Shown here piece after piece: positions 12,739 to 26,200 of a stretch of DNA of 64,000 bases. Within the stretch, counting starts at the first letter, position 1; each line of letters starts with the position of its first letter. The position numbers were made by a program, and so were the translations under genes. Source of the DNA: Glycine soja (taxonomy: Eukaryota > Streptophyta > Magnoliopsida > Fabales > Fabaceae); assembly GCF_004193775.1 (NCBI RefSeq), contig NC_041008.1, forward strand, positions 43,123,136 through 43,187,135, read 5' to 3'. A model generated the notes under the pieces. That model did not search any database and was not told where the DNA came from. It saw only the letters and a list, made by a program, of their open reading frames with translations.

Positions 12739-14351
12739 TGTTGGGGATAAATATGTATGCCCAAGATCCAATCCATTATGTTATCAATTTTAGTAAATAA
12801 TTAGTTTTCATTTTATCATCATATTTATTGTTTTATTAAATTGTTAATTTAACAAGTTCTTGATTAAAATTAGAGACTTGTTATCATGATAGAGATTATG
12901 ACAGTGAGAAATAAGTCATTTATAATTTTAATCTAATTTGTTCTTGATCGTAGGATTATTATGAATATGACATCAATAATCCAGATAGATCAATATATAT
13001 GTAATGATCTTTTTTTTTTATAAAGATTAACATATCTCATTTATTAAATTGCATATATAGATGATGTATATGTGGATGTCATCATTGAACTAACTCAATT
13101 GAAAATTCCTAATAATTAATATTACCTTGATATATCAATAGGAAGTTCTCAAGAAGAAATATAATAATTTCATTTGACCAGAGATTATCATAGTAATTAA
13201 CAAGTTATTTGTTATATTTTAATTTCGGACACCTAATACCTTAGGGCACTAGTTGAATGTATATCGGATATGATTAAATACTTGTAGAATTAATGATTAA
13301 TTAAGAAGGAATCCATCAAATCTAGGTAATGAGTTTGAGCTCTACGATAGAATTAAGACCTTGCTCAGGGCAATTGAATGAAAGAAGAAAATAGTTTCTT
13401 AAGTCATTCATTGATTAAATATAATGTGTTAACTTGTTAGAATTTGAAAGTAATATTATAATCAAGAGTTAGCCTTGGGTTGTAAATGATGGAAGAAAAG
13501 ATTACATTATTCTTTTATTGGTTCTGCAAGGTAAAAAATGTTATTTTATGCTATTCGGACGTTAAGAAGTGTTGCTAAACACCTACCATGAGTAGTAAAT
13601 TAATTATGATTGATTACTACTAGTTTACTATTGAACTTATGGAGTCACACACAAACTAGTGTTTTAATCTTTGCAAAAGAAAATAGTTTATTTGATAATT
13701 AAAGTAGAGTTTAATTTAATCAAATAAATATTTTAGTGGAATATTATTATATTCTTTGCTAACACCAAGAATATAATTAATATAAACAAAAAGTATTATT
13801 TTATAAATGTGAAAGTTATACATAAAATAAGAATAAGATTCCATTGCTACATACATGTGATTACTTATAATTAATCATGTGATTATTTGAGAATTATATT
13901 TGTCTTATATCATGAAACTTCTTAAGATAGGAAGATATGAGATAGTTTTTATTTTCAAATATAAAGATAAAGAGATATGAATTTTTTTTAAATAAAATCT
14001 TTTTTTTAAGAGAGACTCAAATCCATATCTTTTTAACATTATAAATAGAAGCATCAATCTACATGAGAGTAAAGTGCACCAGAAATAGACTAGAAAAGTT
14101 CAACCTTATTTTTAGACTGGAAAAGTAGAAAGAGTTTGTTCTTTGGGGTTCCACTCATCAAAGAGTTGACAGCGAGATTGGTCTCAATGTGGATACATGC
14201 ATAGTCTTCGCACTATTAAAGAAAAATTTTATTGCTTCAAGAGAGCTCATCAATAGGTACACACTAAGTATGTCGTGTCTTAATATAATTTAAATGCAAA
14301 ATAGATCTTAATTTTTCATTTAGCGTGTTTTGAACACCCTTTTTCCCTTTA
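12739..14351 (+). repeat. 3' LTR of the copia element, about 600 bp longer than the 5' LTR
   Basis: A 1613-bp LTR matching 6968-7964 at both ends. The extra segment runs from about 13570 to 14170, between GGACGTTAAGA and GAGATTGGTCTCA. It has no TG..CA ends or target duplication that I can see, so a deletion in the 5' LTR is more likely than an insertion here. Confidence 0.85.
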
Positions 14352-14356
14352 AGTTT

Positions 14357-17300
14357 TACACTATTATCCAATGACAAATCATTGTTGGTATATTTTTAAG
14401 AATTATTATAAAATCTAATAAATTTACTATAAATGGTGGTTTGTGATAAAAATAACAAAGTTAAGAGTCTCCGTAGACTCGTGGGAGTTGCATAGACCCG
14501 TAATTAAGAGTCTACTTCATATAAACATAATAACAAAATACTTATAAATAATGTATCAATCAAATATTTCAACAACATAATAAAGCAAAATAATAAACCA
14601 TAAATTTCACAAATAATCAAATAACCAAGTCTACTAATGCATCACTACTAGATAATAACTTGCGAGGTGATAATAGTGGTAGAGCATTCCCATTGAGGGT
14701 TTGATGTTGTTAAAGGATAAGACTTTGATATTGTTAGAGGTGAGAGTTCTTCGATTCAGGAACAACACACCAAATGGAGGTATGTTAAATATTAAACCCA
14801 TAGAAAATAATCCAAAATGACTTGCATTTTGGTTTAATTTTTTTAACTTGTTGATTCGCTGGTAAACTCGAGAGTTTATTGAGTTTTCCCGGAGTTTACT
14901 AAAAAAAGAATTTGCACACGAGACTGCTCAAAAAGAATAAATGATCTCGTAAACTTATAAGAATTAATGAATTAACTCAAGAGTCTAATAAACATGATAT
15001 AGGAATATAGTAAACTTAAAATCTTTCTTCTTAGTCAAAGTTATTGAAAATTTCAAAATGAGTAAAACAACTCATTAGATATAGAATCCAAAAAATTTTG
15101 CCATTACTAATTTTAATTGTGTTTAAAAGATGCATTAAAGTGTGGGTTTCTAATTCCTCTCCAATTCAATTATTTTTTGGTTCTGCGACATCCTGCAAAG
15201 ATCTCGACCGTTGATATATTATATTAAAAACAGGAGAGGAGAAAGAGTGTGACACACAGTCAAGATTTTTGCTACAGAGAAATCATATAGAAGAGGCCGA
15301 AGAGAATCAGAGTCCGGATTTCTAATAAAAAAAAGAAAATTAATTTATTATATCTTTAATGAGAAGGGAATTCTGCATAAAGATATTATGGGATGAGATC
15401 CTGTCCAATCAATTGATCTTTGCATAACATCGTAGCCATTACAATATTGAATCTATTTTATATAAAATAATAAACATATCATTGTAAAAGAGAGGGGGCA
15501 CTTAGATTATCTACTGTATATAGTGCGGTGAAATACATTTTGCACTGCTGAAGATTCACGCCCATTTAGATATCGATACGCGATAGAGACAATAAAGTTC
15601 CCATTGAAAAGCACATTCTTTTAGTATTTTTTATTTATTTACAATGACTTTTATTGATTATATTTTGAATATGTAATGTTGGGTCAATTTATTTAAAATA
15701 AGCAATTTAAGAAAAACTTTTTAAATAAGCATATAGAATATATGATTTATTTTTTAAAATAAATAAAAAATTATTATTTTTAAATAAAAGTAATTTACAC
15801 CAACACACTAAAAAAATAAGAAACTACTTATTTTTATTAGCATAAGTGTTTTTTTTCTCCAAATAAATTTAATGAAACTCGTGATTAGCTTTTGCTATAT
15901 TTATAAGTACTATATTTATAAGTCCTTTTAAATTGCTTTAGGTGTGATCATCGTAGTACTAATGCATCAAGTCCTATTAAAATTTTACAGTTAGATATGT
16001 TTGGACAAGAAAGTAGTACTAAAATAGGTAATTACTCGGTAAGTCCTCACTTTTAACCTCCTTCTAAAAAGTTCACAAAAAAAAAAATTGCTCAAGGAAG
16101 CTGCATGTATAATAAATTAACAACTAATTATCATCAAGAACATAGAAAAAAAAAACTAATAATCATCAAGATGAAAGATTCCCGTAGTTAAGTGTTTCCA
16201 ATAGATATTTTCCAAATTTTAACGATAGAAAGAAGTTTGCTCGTTGAATTTTCTAAGATTCCATGTGTTTTCAGTTTTAATTCGGCTCAAGCTTGGTGGG
16301 CTTTAGATTCTCATGCATTCTTGATAGGTCAATCTTTGATATGGCAACTACATATGCTTCAAAGACTAGTAAAGCTTCTTGTGTAGATCTGTTTTTAATT
16401 AATTATTCTGTGCGAAGAACTGTATCTTTATTTCTTCTTTAATTTCATAAGAACATCTATATCTATAAGGAGTTACTTATTGTGTTGTTTAACAAAAAAT
16501 TATTATTTTAATGTGTTACATATAATTTTGAGTTATTTATATAAATAATTATTAGTGATGAGTTGTTTAACTTTATATTAAATATAAAAGAGATTGAAAA
16601 ATAAAATATTTATGAATTAAATAATTTATTAATAAAAATATCTATCGGAGACAAAATTAATTAAGATGCTTAAGATTGAGATGAGATGTCATAATATGAG
16701 TTGTTCATATCAATAACACTAGAGATGTTATAAGAAGAAACAAGATAAAGCTTAAAGAGAGACTTTGTGTAATCTAATAAAAATATAGAAAAAAGAAGAA
16801 ATTAATTTTTTTATAGGGTGTAAATCAAGCGGTAAAGGTAGATGATGTGAAGGAATTATATGATTATCATGGCTTTAAAATCAACATATTTAAGTCACAA
16901 TATATAAATATCATTTGATGTTTATTTGCCTAGTGTGAACATGATGAACTTTTGACAATGTTTCCTGTTTTAATGTATAAATAACTTTGATTTTTTTATA
17001 TTTATTATTATATTATTTATTATTTTCTTTTTGTTTATCTTATCTCTTCACCTGTTTGATAGTTTCACTTTTTCACATCCCATAAAAGCATGAGAAAATC
17101 ATTTAGTTATATAAAAGACAGAAACGACGGAAATGAAATTAAATCTACAACGGGAGGGGAATATTTAATTTGTGAGTGTGCCGATATACACGCACGTGTG
17201 ACGTGTGTGTGTTTAGTTTTCTGTGATTTTTTTTTTTGGCTGGAATAATTCTGTGTGACCTGCCTGGTTGAAATAATAATTTTAATTCGAAAACCTAATA

Positions 17301-19462
17301 TCCATAGCTTCCACTAAATTTTCAGCTGCATTATTTTTTCACTCAATGTTTATGCAAGAACACGAAGCAAAGAGTGAAAATAAAATATTTAAGTCCACCA
17401 CTGAAGTTTACTTCAGGATGGGAAAGCATTATGATGCGAGGATATTTTATACAATCTTATCATTTCAAAATTTTAACCACAATTTTAATAAAAATCGAAG
17501 TAAATGAAAGTTTGGCGTAAGCTATTTTTTTCTCTAATTAATTATGCTAGCTTTCCATTTATATTTATGAACGGTGACAATTTATTGCCGCATGAACTTT
17601 GACAAGATAAAACACACCTATCTTAATTAAAGTCAAAATAAGGCAAAAGAACAGAAGAGCAAACTTTAAAGATTACCAAACTTGCCATGCTATTGCCATC
17701 TCCAAAAATCAACTTTCTGCTTTCGAAACAGTGGCCAAGGTGCCCGGGTGGGATATACTTAAAGTGACCAATGAAAACTTGAATTTTAAGTTTTTTAACT
17801 AAATTTTGAGTCACAAACATAGTTTAAAAGAGAATTATGTTCCAAGAGTCCAATCAAAGAGAATAGCACAATCAGCCTTATGTTGTCAACTACTTTTACT
17901 CCTCCAATATGAAAAAGTCAAGGGTCCTTAATTACTGCAAATGCAAACATTTTTTTACCAACTGCAAATGCAATGCTTTTAACAAGGAGCGTAAACGGAT
18001 TGGACTCGATCCACTAATTTGACCAATTCAATTTAATTTAATTATACTTTAATTTGTAGGTTAGATTGAGTCATTGAATTGATTCGATCAAAAACAGAAC
18101 CCAATTTAACATGTATATAATTAAGTTACTAATATATCATAAATTATATACGTGTCACCCTTAAGTTAATACATTTTTATCCTTAAGGTAATATATTATT
18201 TTGAAGTTTATCTTTTTCAGTTTATTTTAAAATAATATATTTTTTATTAATGATAGTATATATTTATGATTTATTTTTTTCTATTATCATATGAATAGTA
18301 TAATATTTTATTAATATTGATCTTTAAAAATATCCTTACTATTTTTGAATTTGAGGACTTCTTTATTCTTTTTTCAAGACTTAAAGAGGTGATATTTTTT
18401 AATGATCCAATTCGATAATCAATCCAATCCAATTAAAGTTCGATTGAGTTGACAAAATAAAAAAAAATCCAATCCAATTCAAGTTAATTAAGTTTAATTG
18501 GATTAGATTGAAAAATTGACAAAACTTAATTCAACCTGGGCCACTTATATCCTTACTTTTAACAATAAATTTGGTTAAAACAGTGAAAGAAGTAACTTCG
18601 AAAACAAAAATTGGGAAGGTAGCATAAACCACTTTTCAATTATCTTGATTAATCCACCATTTCATATTTTTATAGTTTGATGCTAAGATGATTGAGATAA
18701 CTAATCAAGATGCTTCTACTCCTATACATTGATTTCGATTTAAACACTCTTTTGGTTCTTATAGTTGCAACTATTTTTCATTTTAGTTCATATAATTTAA
18801 AATATGCCAATTTGGTTCTTGTAGTTGCATTTTGTTTGTTTCAAGAGCAAATTATACTGACCTCCCCTTCGTTAAGGACTTATTACACTCATACCCCCTT
18901 TGGTAAAATAAACTTCTTTTACCTCTCCTAAACCATCATTGTTACTTCTCGTGTTAAATTTTGAGCAAAATGCCTAAAAAAACTTTTGCCACTTAAGTCC
19001 ACCCTAAAAAATCCTCATCTTTGCTCTCTCACGCCCTTAGAATCCTACACTTAAATGACGCCTCCAAAACTTTCGGTCTTTTTTGCCGAACACACCGGCA
19101 ATTCCACCACTAAACTTGCCTCCACCACCTCCCCAATCCTCAACTCTCCAAAACCTTTTCTCTATCGTGTACAACGAGGACCAGCTTAGATAAAAAAGGT
19201 GGCACTCATCAACATTTTAGCAACAATGTCATTGACGAACTGTTGCATAGCCACCAAGTTCTAACAAGCCCAAGGCGCACAAACGCATAAAGTGAAAAAA
19301 TAACACAAGAAAGAGGGTTGAATTTTGTTTTCACAAACTTACATTTCTTCTTTAAATAGATTTATTATTTTGAAGACAATTCATAAATTACAAGTTCAAA
19401 TTGAAGAACTGTTCTGAGCTTAAAACAAAAACTTAACAATTCTAGAAAAACAAATATGCTAG
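14357..19462. other. Long AT-rich intergenic region
   Basis: No gene is supported in these 5.1 kb; the open frames are short and lack domain features. At about 18000-18540 variants of TCCAATCCAATT and its complement recur in both orientations, which could be an old miniature transposon, though I could not fix its ends. At about 18740-18840 a 'TTTGGTTCTT(A/G)TAGTTGCA' motif is repeated. Sequence near 19300-19462 (AGAGGGTTGAATTTTG..) resembles LTR-type repeat DNA. It appears to continue at 21272, on the other side of the next element. Confidence 0.4.
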
Positions 19463-21271
19463 TGTTAGACCCTAATTTTATCTGGATATAATGCTTTTAT
19501 CATTTGGGTATGGTATTTTGATCATTTCCAATCGAATTGTGGTGTTTGACACCAGTGCAAGGCCAAGGGGTCGCTTAGAGTTTTGATGGTTGTTTGTTAG
19601 ATCTAGAGACAAAGCCACAAGGAAGGGCAAAATTGTCATTTCATAGAGTTTTCTAACCCTAAATTCACCCAGGCTAGCATCTAGCTCACCTGGGCCAAGA
19701 GGAAGCTTCATCCCTAAGAAAGTCACTCACCTAGGCCAGCTGATGACTTCAACCCTAAGCAAGTAGCTCGCCTGGGCGAGCTTCCCCTGCACCAAATAGC
19801 TTTTCAGAGGTTCAGAACTGAAGAAATAGAGGAAAAAACGCAGAAGGAGAAAGAGAAGAAGAAAAGTAAAGTCGAGGCGCTACAGAATTGTGACCGTGGA
19901 TCATTTTCTTCACCATTTCTCTTGCTAGCCTTGTACCCTGCGCAACGATTGGTTAGTTTTTCTTAAAGATTGAATGTAATCTCTATGCCCTTATGGGTCC
20001 TTTGTGATATTACGCGTGTATTAATCTTTTCCTACTCGTTGCTGGCAATTTCATTTTACTCATAATGCTAGATTCTAGTCGATCACTAGTGTCATGAAAT
20101 TGGATTTTAGTAAGATTGGAAGGTAATCTTAGAATCTGAGCCGAATAATCTTACTCTTTGCATCGCGTTGCTAGGAATGGAACATAGCGTTTTGATTGCA
20201 AAAAGCATGAGAAATATAATTGTAATGCTAGGGTATTTATCACATGTGTGAGGAATCGACTTGGGATAACTATGTGTGCATCAATAATGTTAAAAAAATG
20301 ATTTCTATATGGTGAATGATGAAATCTAAATATTTCTTGAATTAATTTAAAATCGTTTCCATAATTTATGTATTTCCGATGCATTGAATTCTGATATTTT
20401 CATTTCCTTGATTTACGTATTTCCGACGTACTAAATTATGATATTTTCGTTTCCATGATTTGCGTATTTTCAACGCACCAAATTCCATTATTTTTGTATT
20501 TTTCGTTATTTTTGTTGTTCCTGCGATTCCATTATGATTACTTCCCTTTACTTTAAATTTCCACGCTAAGTCTCAAACTTGCCTAGTAATTCTCCTAGAG
20601 CACTTTGTTGTTGTAGCGCCCGACGCTGGGTCTTGGACTCGCCTCACACACTCAGAAATATTCATCATACTTGTAATAAGTGGATACGAAGAATATCCAA
20701 CTAATGAACAAATCCAAATCAAAAGAAATCAATTCATAACAAACTTATTTTCGTCAAATATCACTTGAAATCGTTTCGAGGTCCAACGCCTTAAAGAATT
20801 TTCCTTTTGTAATTAAGACAAATCTCTTCGACATATAAACTTTTTTTTTGTAAAGAAATACATCAATCTGATTTTGTCATCGCACCTAGAAATACGTAGG
20901 AGCAAGGACAACCCCCCCTTGTCGATTCGAAAAAAATAAAATAATAAAAAATAATGTAATAAAAGAAAAGCAATTCACCGCTCTTGGGAAAATAATTAAT
21001 TTTGAAGTCACGTTATTTTTATTCCACACTTGATTAAAGGATGTCGTTCTTCGTGACGGGCGCGTGGGACGCTAGCACCTTCCTTATGCGTAAACAACTC
21101 CTGAACCCCTTCTTTTCAAAATTCGTAGACCTTTTCTTTTTGGTTTTTTCTAACGTTTTTTTTCTTAAATAAATGTTCGTGGAGACTCCCACTCGTTTTC
21201 TTCATAGAAGACAAAATTCTTAAATTCTTTTTATTTCATTTCGTCATGCTGTCTTGACGTAGGTTGCGACA
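19463..21271 (+). mobile_element. Probable solo LTR (gypsy-like)
   Basis: A 1809-bp block begins TGTTAGACCC and ends TTGCGACA, a TG..CA pair. It is flanked by GCTAG (19458-19462) and GTTAG (21272-21276), 4 of 5 identical. It has no coding region. The closing section contains GGACGCTAGCACCTTCC, a style I associate with LTRs of large gypsy elements. No partner LTR is visible in the window, so I call it solo. The strand is assigned from the TGTT start. Confidence 0.55.
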
Positions 21272-22277
21272 GTTAGCTCAAAACCAAATTTCAAAATCTT
21301 TGTTTAGTTAAATGGTTTTGTAGAAAACATTTTGTTACCAAGTTCCTTGAAAAATATTGTGTTGAAGGTTGATTATTCAAAAGCAAGTTATGAATAAGGG
21401 ATTCATAAAACCAACAAAGAGGAAAAGGAAGAAGATAGTGCAAATAGGATTTTTTATACTAGTTCACCCTAACCTTGGGCTACATCCAGTTGTAACCCTT
21501 CAAGATGATATTTTCACTAACAAAACCAATCACTTGCTAGACGAGTCAACCACTAGATTTTCACAACTTTCTAGAAACCCACTAGATGTCGTTGCTAGCC
21601 CCCAGTCGACTTCCAAACTAGTCAACTATCAGACTAACAACCTGTGGGATTTTCACAATGCTAGCCAATTGCTGGACTTTACAAAGGGTTTATGTGATTC
21701 ACTACACAAAGATAGATTCTCCTCTTTCAAGGGATTTCAATTCAGCTTAGGAAACATTCAAATCTCACTTCTATCTATTACAAGTTACAATGCAAATGTG
21801 ATTACAAAAGTGAACCTCTTTCTAATTGAGAGGTAGTTGAAGTAGGAGGGTAGATTTCTCACACAGATATGACAACTCGAGTTTTTCTTTCTAGATTGCT
21901 TCAACAGTCTTCAAAAGCTCTCTTGAAGTTTTCTTAAAAACCCCAAGATAGTCAGTGGGGGAGGGGACCTCAACTCTGTCACTTCTTGAAGAAGTTTGAA
22001 ATATGATAGTTGTCCATGACTTGACGCATTTTAAAAATTATTCTGAAGTTTTCATTCTAAGGAACACTTGTGCTAAGCATTCTGAAGACACATCAAAATT
22101 TCATAGTAATGTTGCTAATAAATGACCTATTATGATGTAGGTTCCTTGTAATGAAGATATCTTGAATAGACTTTGTAGGTAGCTTAACTTCCTTAAACTT
22201 AACACTTTCACAGAACATATCATTTTGAAGTAGTATGCTTCAATATATAGCATATGCATGTTGCAGTTGTTGTGTTA
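21272..22277 (+). repeat. Repeat DNA into which the Tat element inserted
   Basis: A 155-codon open frame at 21369-21836 exists but shows no domain. Its text (TTTTATACTAGTTCACCC..GGGCTACATCCAGT) parallels LTR-type sequence at 46120-46160, so I read it as non-coding repeat. Together with 19300-19462 and 40355 onward it seems to be one older repeat split by two insertions. Confidence 0.45.
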
Positions 22278-22282
22278 GTATT

Positions 22283-23124
22283 TGTTAGCCCATATTTTTG
22301 ATGAGCTAAAAATATGCTCTAAGTTCGAGTTTGGTCAGGACCTGTTCGAATCGAAAAGAGAGAAGAGTCGTTTGAAAGGGATTCCCAGGTTCAAGGAAGT
22401 ATTTGCGAAGTACAAGGCTAGGACAAGAAAGAGGGCTTCGAATCATTGGGCGATTTGAACTGGTGTATACTCGAGTCGAAGTCGAGGCAGCCAGATTTCT
22501 GGACTTAGCGCAATTTCTGACAAAACTTTACAAAATCAGTTCGACTTCGAGCAATGTGGATAACCGTTCTAAGGAGCAGTTATGTGCATGCAAGGTGTAC
22601 GTGGCAGGACACTTGGCATTAGGATAGTGTTCGACCGTTAGGGCAGTTTATTTTCGAATATCTATATATAGCAGTTTTTTAGTCAGATTTCAAGGTCGCA
22701 ATTCATTTATACAAATCCTTATACACTCAAAGTACCCAGCGCAGAGAGAAACGAGTACACAAGGAGAATGTATGTTTGTTTGTGAACCATTTTAAGTTTC
22801 TGCAAACTTTACATTTCGAATGCAATTTACGTTTCACTTTATAATTTCTGCCTTTCAAATGGTTCATTCGATCGAATGAACTCACTGCTCCTTTACATTC
22901 TGCAATTTATCTTCCCTTGTCAAGTTACTTTCAGCATTTCGATTCTGTCAAAGAATCTTCCTTTTTTGCAAATTTCGAACCAGTAAATGTTTATTGCAAT
23001 GATGAACATTAACGGTTTCGCATTTAAAGCAAACACACAAATGACATGCTCCTGAGATTCACTAGTTGATCTCGCAAGCAATTAACTTAGACTAGCGGTT
23101 GTTTACCAAATTCCAGTGTAAACA
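22283..23124 (+). repeat. 5' LTR of the Tat element
   Basis: 842 bp from TGTTAGCC to GTGTAAACA. It matches the 3' LTR except for two C-to-T differences, both at CG dinucleotides and both with T in the 3' copy. A TATA-like CTATATATA lies at 22662-22670, so transcription would start about 30 bp beyond it. Confidence 0.97.
22662..22670 (+). promoter_or_regulatory. TATA box of the 5' LTR promoter
   Basis: CTATATATA within the LTR, followed by GCAG. The identical motif is at 39887-39895 in the 3' LTR. It would drive the genomic RNA of the element. Confidence 0.7.
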
Positions 23125-23126
23125 AA

Positions 23127-23146
23127 TTGGCACGCCCAGTGGGACC
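23127..23146 (+). other. Primer-binding site of the Tat element
   Basis: TTGGCACGCCCAGTGGGACC lies two bases after the 5' LTR end, where the tRNA primer anneals to start minus-strand synthesis. I cannot name the tRNA with certainty. Confidence 0.8.
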
Positions 23147-23234
23147 GGTCAATTGTGTTTTGCTTAAAAATTATTTTTAAAAAGTTTTGTTTAGAACAGT
23201 TGGTTTATTGCATTCTTAATTGTTTTGATCTTGT

Positions 23235-26200
23235 ATGCATTTAAGAAGTGGGAAATCTGTTCCACACTTAACAGAATTCAAAACTCGTACAAGGATGACT
23301 AGACCACCCCCAAGTAATCGAAACAATGACCTTCCAAATATGGAGGGACAACCAACGCAGACATCTGTCAGTAATGCCAATATAAATTCTGGCATAGGAG
23401 CAATTCCTGACCAAACTGTTGGCACGATAAGTTCGACCGCTTCGACGGTTATGAATCAGACGGGGGTAACTTCTCCTATGACCAACATGACGTTGGCAAG
23501 TTCGACCACGTCAGCGTCTGCTTTTGCCCCATGGAATAACCCTAGTTTAGGGAATCCCAGTGGAAGTCCCTTTCGACCGCCTCAAAACCCTCTATATGGC
23601 ATGCCTACATCTTTGATGGCAGGGTTGCAAAACTCTCAACCAAATATAGAGAATCTTAATATGTCCTCTCCATCAGGATCTGTAGCGGGCAATCAAGGTA
23701 GGGTAATTCCTCAACATTTAACCAATACATCCGTTTTGTCACTTAGGCAACAAATGGATGAAAGTAACCATGATATGGTTAACATGTTAACACAACAAAT
23801 AGGAACTGTTATTAACCCCTTAATTCAAAATACAAATGACAGTTACCAAATGTTAACAAATCAAATAAGTTGAATTGCTGACTTTTTTGGGGCACCACCC
23901 ATACAGCAACCACCAATTCGACAGATCCAAATACAGGCGCCTGTCCAAGAGATACAGATGCCTAATAACCCCGGGATGCAAATGGCTCAAGCACCACAAC
24001 CAGCGGCACGCATAGAGCCACCAGTCCAACAGGTCGAACCAAACCCTGGTATAGTATTGGTAAATAGGAACCAAAATGCTGATGAAGTAATAGGGAATAT
24101 TCAACAAAACCGTTTCGATAGGCAGAATAACCTGGCCCAAATGGTCGAAACGATTTTGGTGCAGAATGGTTTGAACTTAGGCTTACATAGGCCTAATTTT
24201 GTGTCTCCATTATCTGAGTATGTGTTACAGACAGAATTACCAAGGGGTGTAAAAATCCCTAAGTTTACTAAGTTTGCAGGAGAGACAAATGAGTCCACTG
24301 TTGAACACATTGCTAGATATTTGGTCGAGGCAGGGGATTTGGCTAATAATGAAAATTTAAGAATGAAATTTTTCCCTAATTCCTTGACTAAAAATGCTTT
24401 TACTTGGTTTACAACTCTTCCTCCTCATTCCATACATAATTGGAACCAATTGGAAAGGATTTTCCATGAGCAATTTTATATGGGACAATCTAAGATCAGC
24501 CTTAAAGAGTTAGCCAGCGTTCGACGCAAGGCACCTGAATCAATTGATGATTATTTGAACAGATTCAGACTCTTAAAGGCAAGGTGTTTCACCCAAGTCC
24601 CTGAACATGAATTAGTCGAAATGGCTGCTGGTGGCCTAGACTATTCGATCAGAAAGAAATTAGATACCCAGTATTTAAGGGATATGGCTCAATTGGCTGA
24701 TAGAGTTCGGCAACTCGAACGATTGAAGGCTGAAAAGGCTAGAAATTCTAAATTCCACAAGAAGGAAAAGGTTGCATATGTCGAAACCAATGACAGTGAC
24801 CAGGAGTTCGATATTATTTATGAAGATATCGAAGACAATGAGGTTGATTTAGCAGAATTAAAACCTGGACCTCCTTATGTTTATAAACTCCTTAGACCTT
24901 CCAATGGAAAGAACCCTGTTGAACCTAAAAATGATAAATTTGTGTCTAAAACTTATACATTTGACATAACTAAATGTGATGAAATATTTGATTTATTAGT
25001 CACAGATGGCCAGATTGTTGTTCCTAAGGGCTTGAAAGTACCCCCAATCGAACAACAGAAGAAAAGGGGTTATTGTAAATTTCATAATTTCCTTGGCCAT
25101 AAAACCTCACGTTGTGTTCTTTTCAGGGATTTGGTTCAAAAGGCTCTCGACGAAGGGAGGCTCAAATTTGGTGAGAAACCAAAGGTTGCTCAGGCAAATG
25201 CGGAAATATCCAAAGCTGCTGAAACTCTTTATGCAGAACCTCAAGAAATAATGATGGTCGAAACAATGGAGGTGTCCCATGTGCAAGTTCAGGACATATC
25301 TGAAGAGGATTACAACGAACAAATGAAGGTTGTGTATCCTCAGGCTGAGGAGGAGTTAATTGATTTCTTGAACAGATGCAAACTCGAAAACAAGATTGTG
25401 ATGCTCTGCCCTCGCTGCAGTGCAATATGTGATAAGGAGGCTACTGAGGGCCTCAAGAAATACCAAGTTGTTAACAAGGGGGCAAAGCAGAACCAACGTT
25501 TCGATAAAGGTAAAAGAGTTATGGTGCAGTCGAATACTAATCAGAAATCTGGTCGAAGGAATACTTTCGCTCCTCCTGGTTCAGTTCCGGTCGAAAAATG
25601 GATGCACCAGGGACTTATAAGGTTCGACAAAGGGATTATGGAAGTAGGTGGTTCGAGTGGAACGAAGCAAATTGGCCCACAGGAGGCCAATAGGTACTCT
25701 TATAGGAACAATTACAAAGGAAAGAATCCTATGACGAGGACCCAATGGCGCAGGTTCCAGCGTCAGAAGAAATTGGCCCAACAGAATCTACAAACGGGCC
25801 AGTATAAAGAAGTATCTAGGAGGCCGGTAAAGGAGAGACTCCTGCCTCCAGTGGATGAAGACAAGATGGAGGATGAGGATCTACTGGATTCTGAGCTAGA
25901 TTTCGATGTCATCTGTGTGGTATCTATCTTGCCATCTGAATATGATGTCCAATCTGAAGTTACTGAGATCGAAAGTGAGTTCGATCATTTTGATATGGCT
26001 GACCCAAAGCCAGTATGTTACTATGTTATGAATAATGGCTGTGTGGAAGAGCAATTAGCTTATTTCGAAAAGCCAGATTTTCAGATGAAAAGTCATCTCA
26101 AACCTCTTTTCATCAGAGCAAAAGTTGAGAATGTTGGAATCAACAAAGTGCTCATTGATGGAGGAGCGGCTGTCAACTTAATGCCTCGATCTATGCTCTA

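Larger units (their letters stand above)
6963..14356 (+). mobile_element. Degenerate Ty1/copia retrotransposon with 5-bp target duplication
   Basis: An LTR element whose LTRs begin at 6968 (TGTTAGGGATAAATATG) and 12739 (TGTTGGGGATAAATATG). Both end in TTTTTCC(C)TTTA, at 7964 and 14351. It is bounded by AGTTT at 6963-6967 and at 14352-14356. A primer-binding site follows the 5' LTR and a purine tract precedes the 3' LTR. The interior is about 4.8 kb and keeps only scraps of pol, in the order expected for copia. The LTRs differ at roughly one site in ten in the parts I aligned by eye, so the insertion is old. It cannot encode its own machinery. Confidence 0.88.

Noticed and set aside
13570..14170. 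Independent insertion within the 3' copia LTR
   Set aside because: No TG..CA ends, inverted repeats or duplicated target at the edges; a deletion in the 5' LTR explains it more simply.
17185..17215. CACGTG and ACGTGTG motifs as a hormone-response promoter
   Set aside because: No gene follows within reach, so the motif has no context.
18000..18540. Miniature inverted-repeat transposon
   Set aside because: TCCAATCCAATT motifs occur in both orientations but I could not pair ends or find a target duplication.
21369..21836. 155-codon open frame between two elements
   Set aside because: No domain, and its nucleotide text parallels LTR-type repeat seen at about 46120. It is better explained as non-coding repeat.
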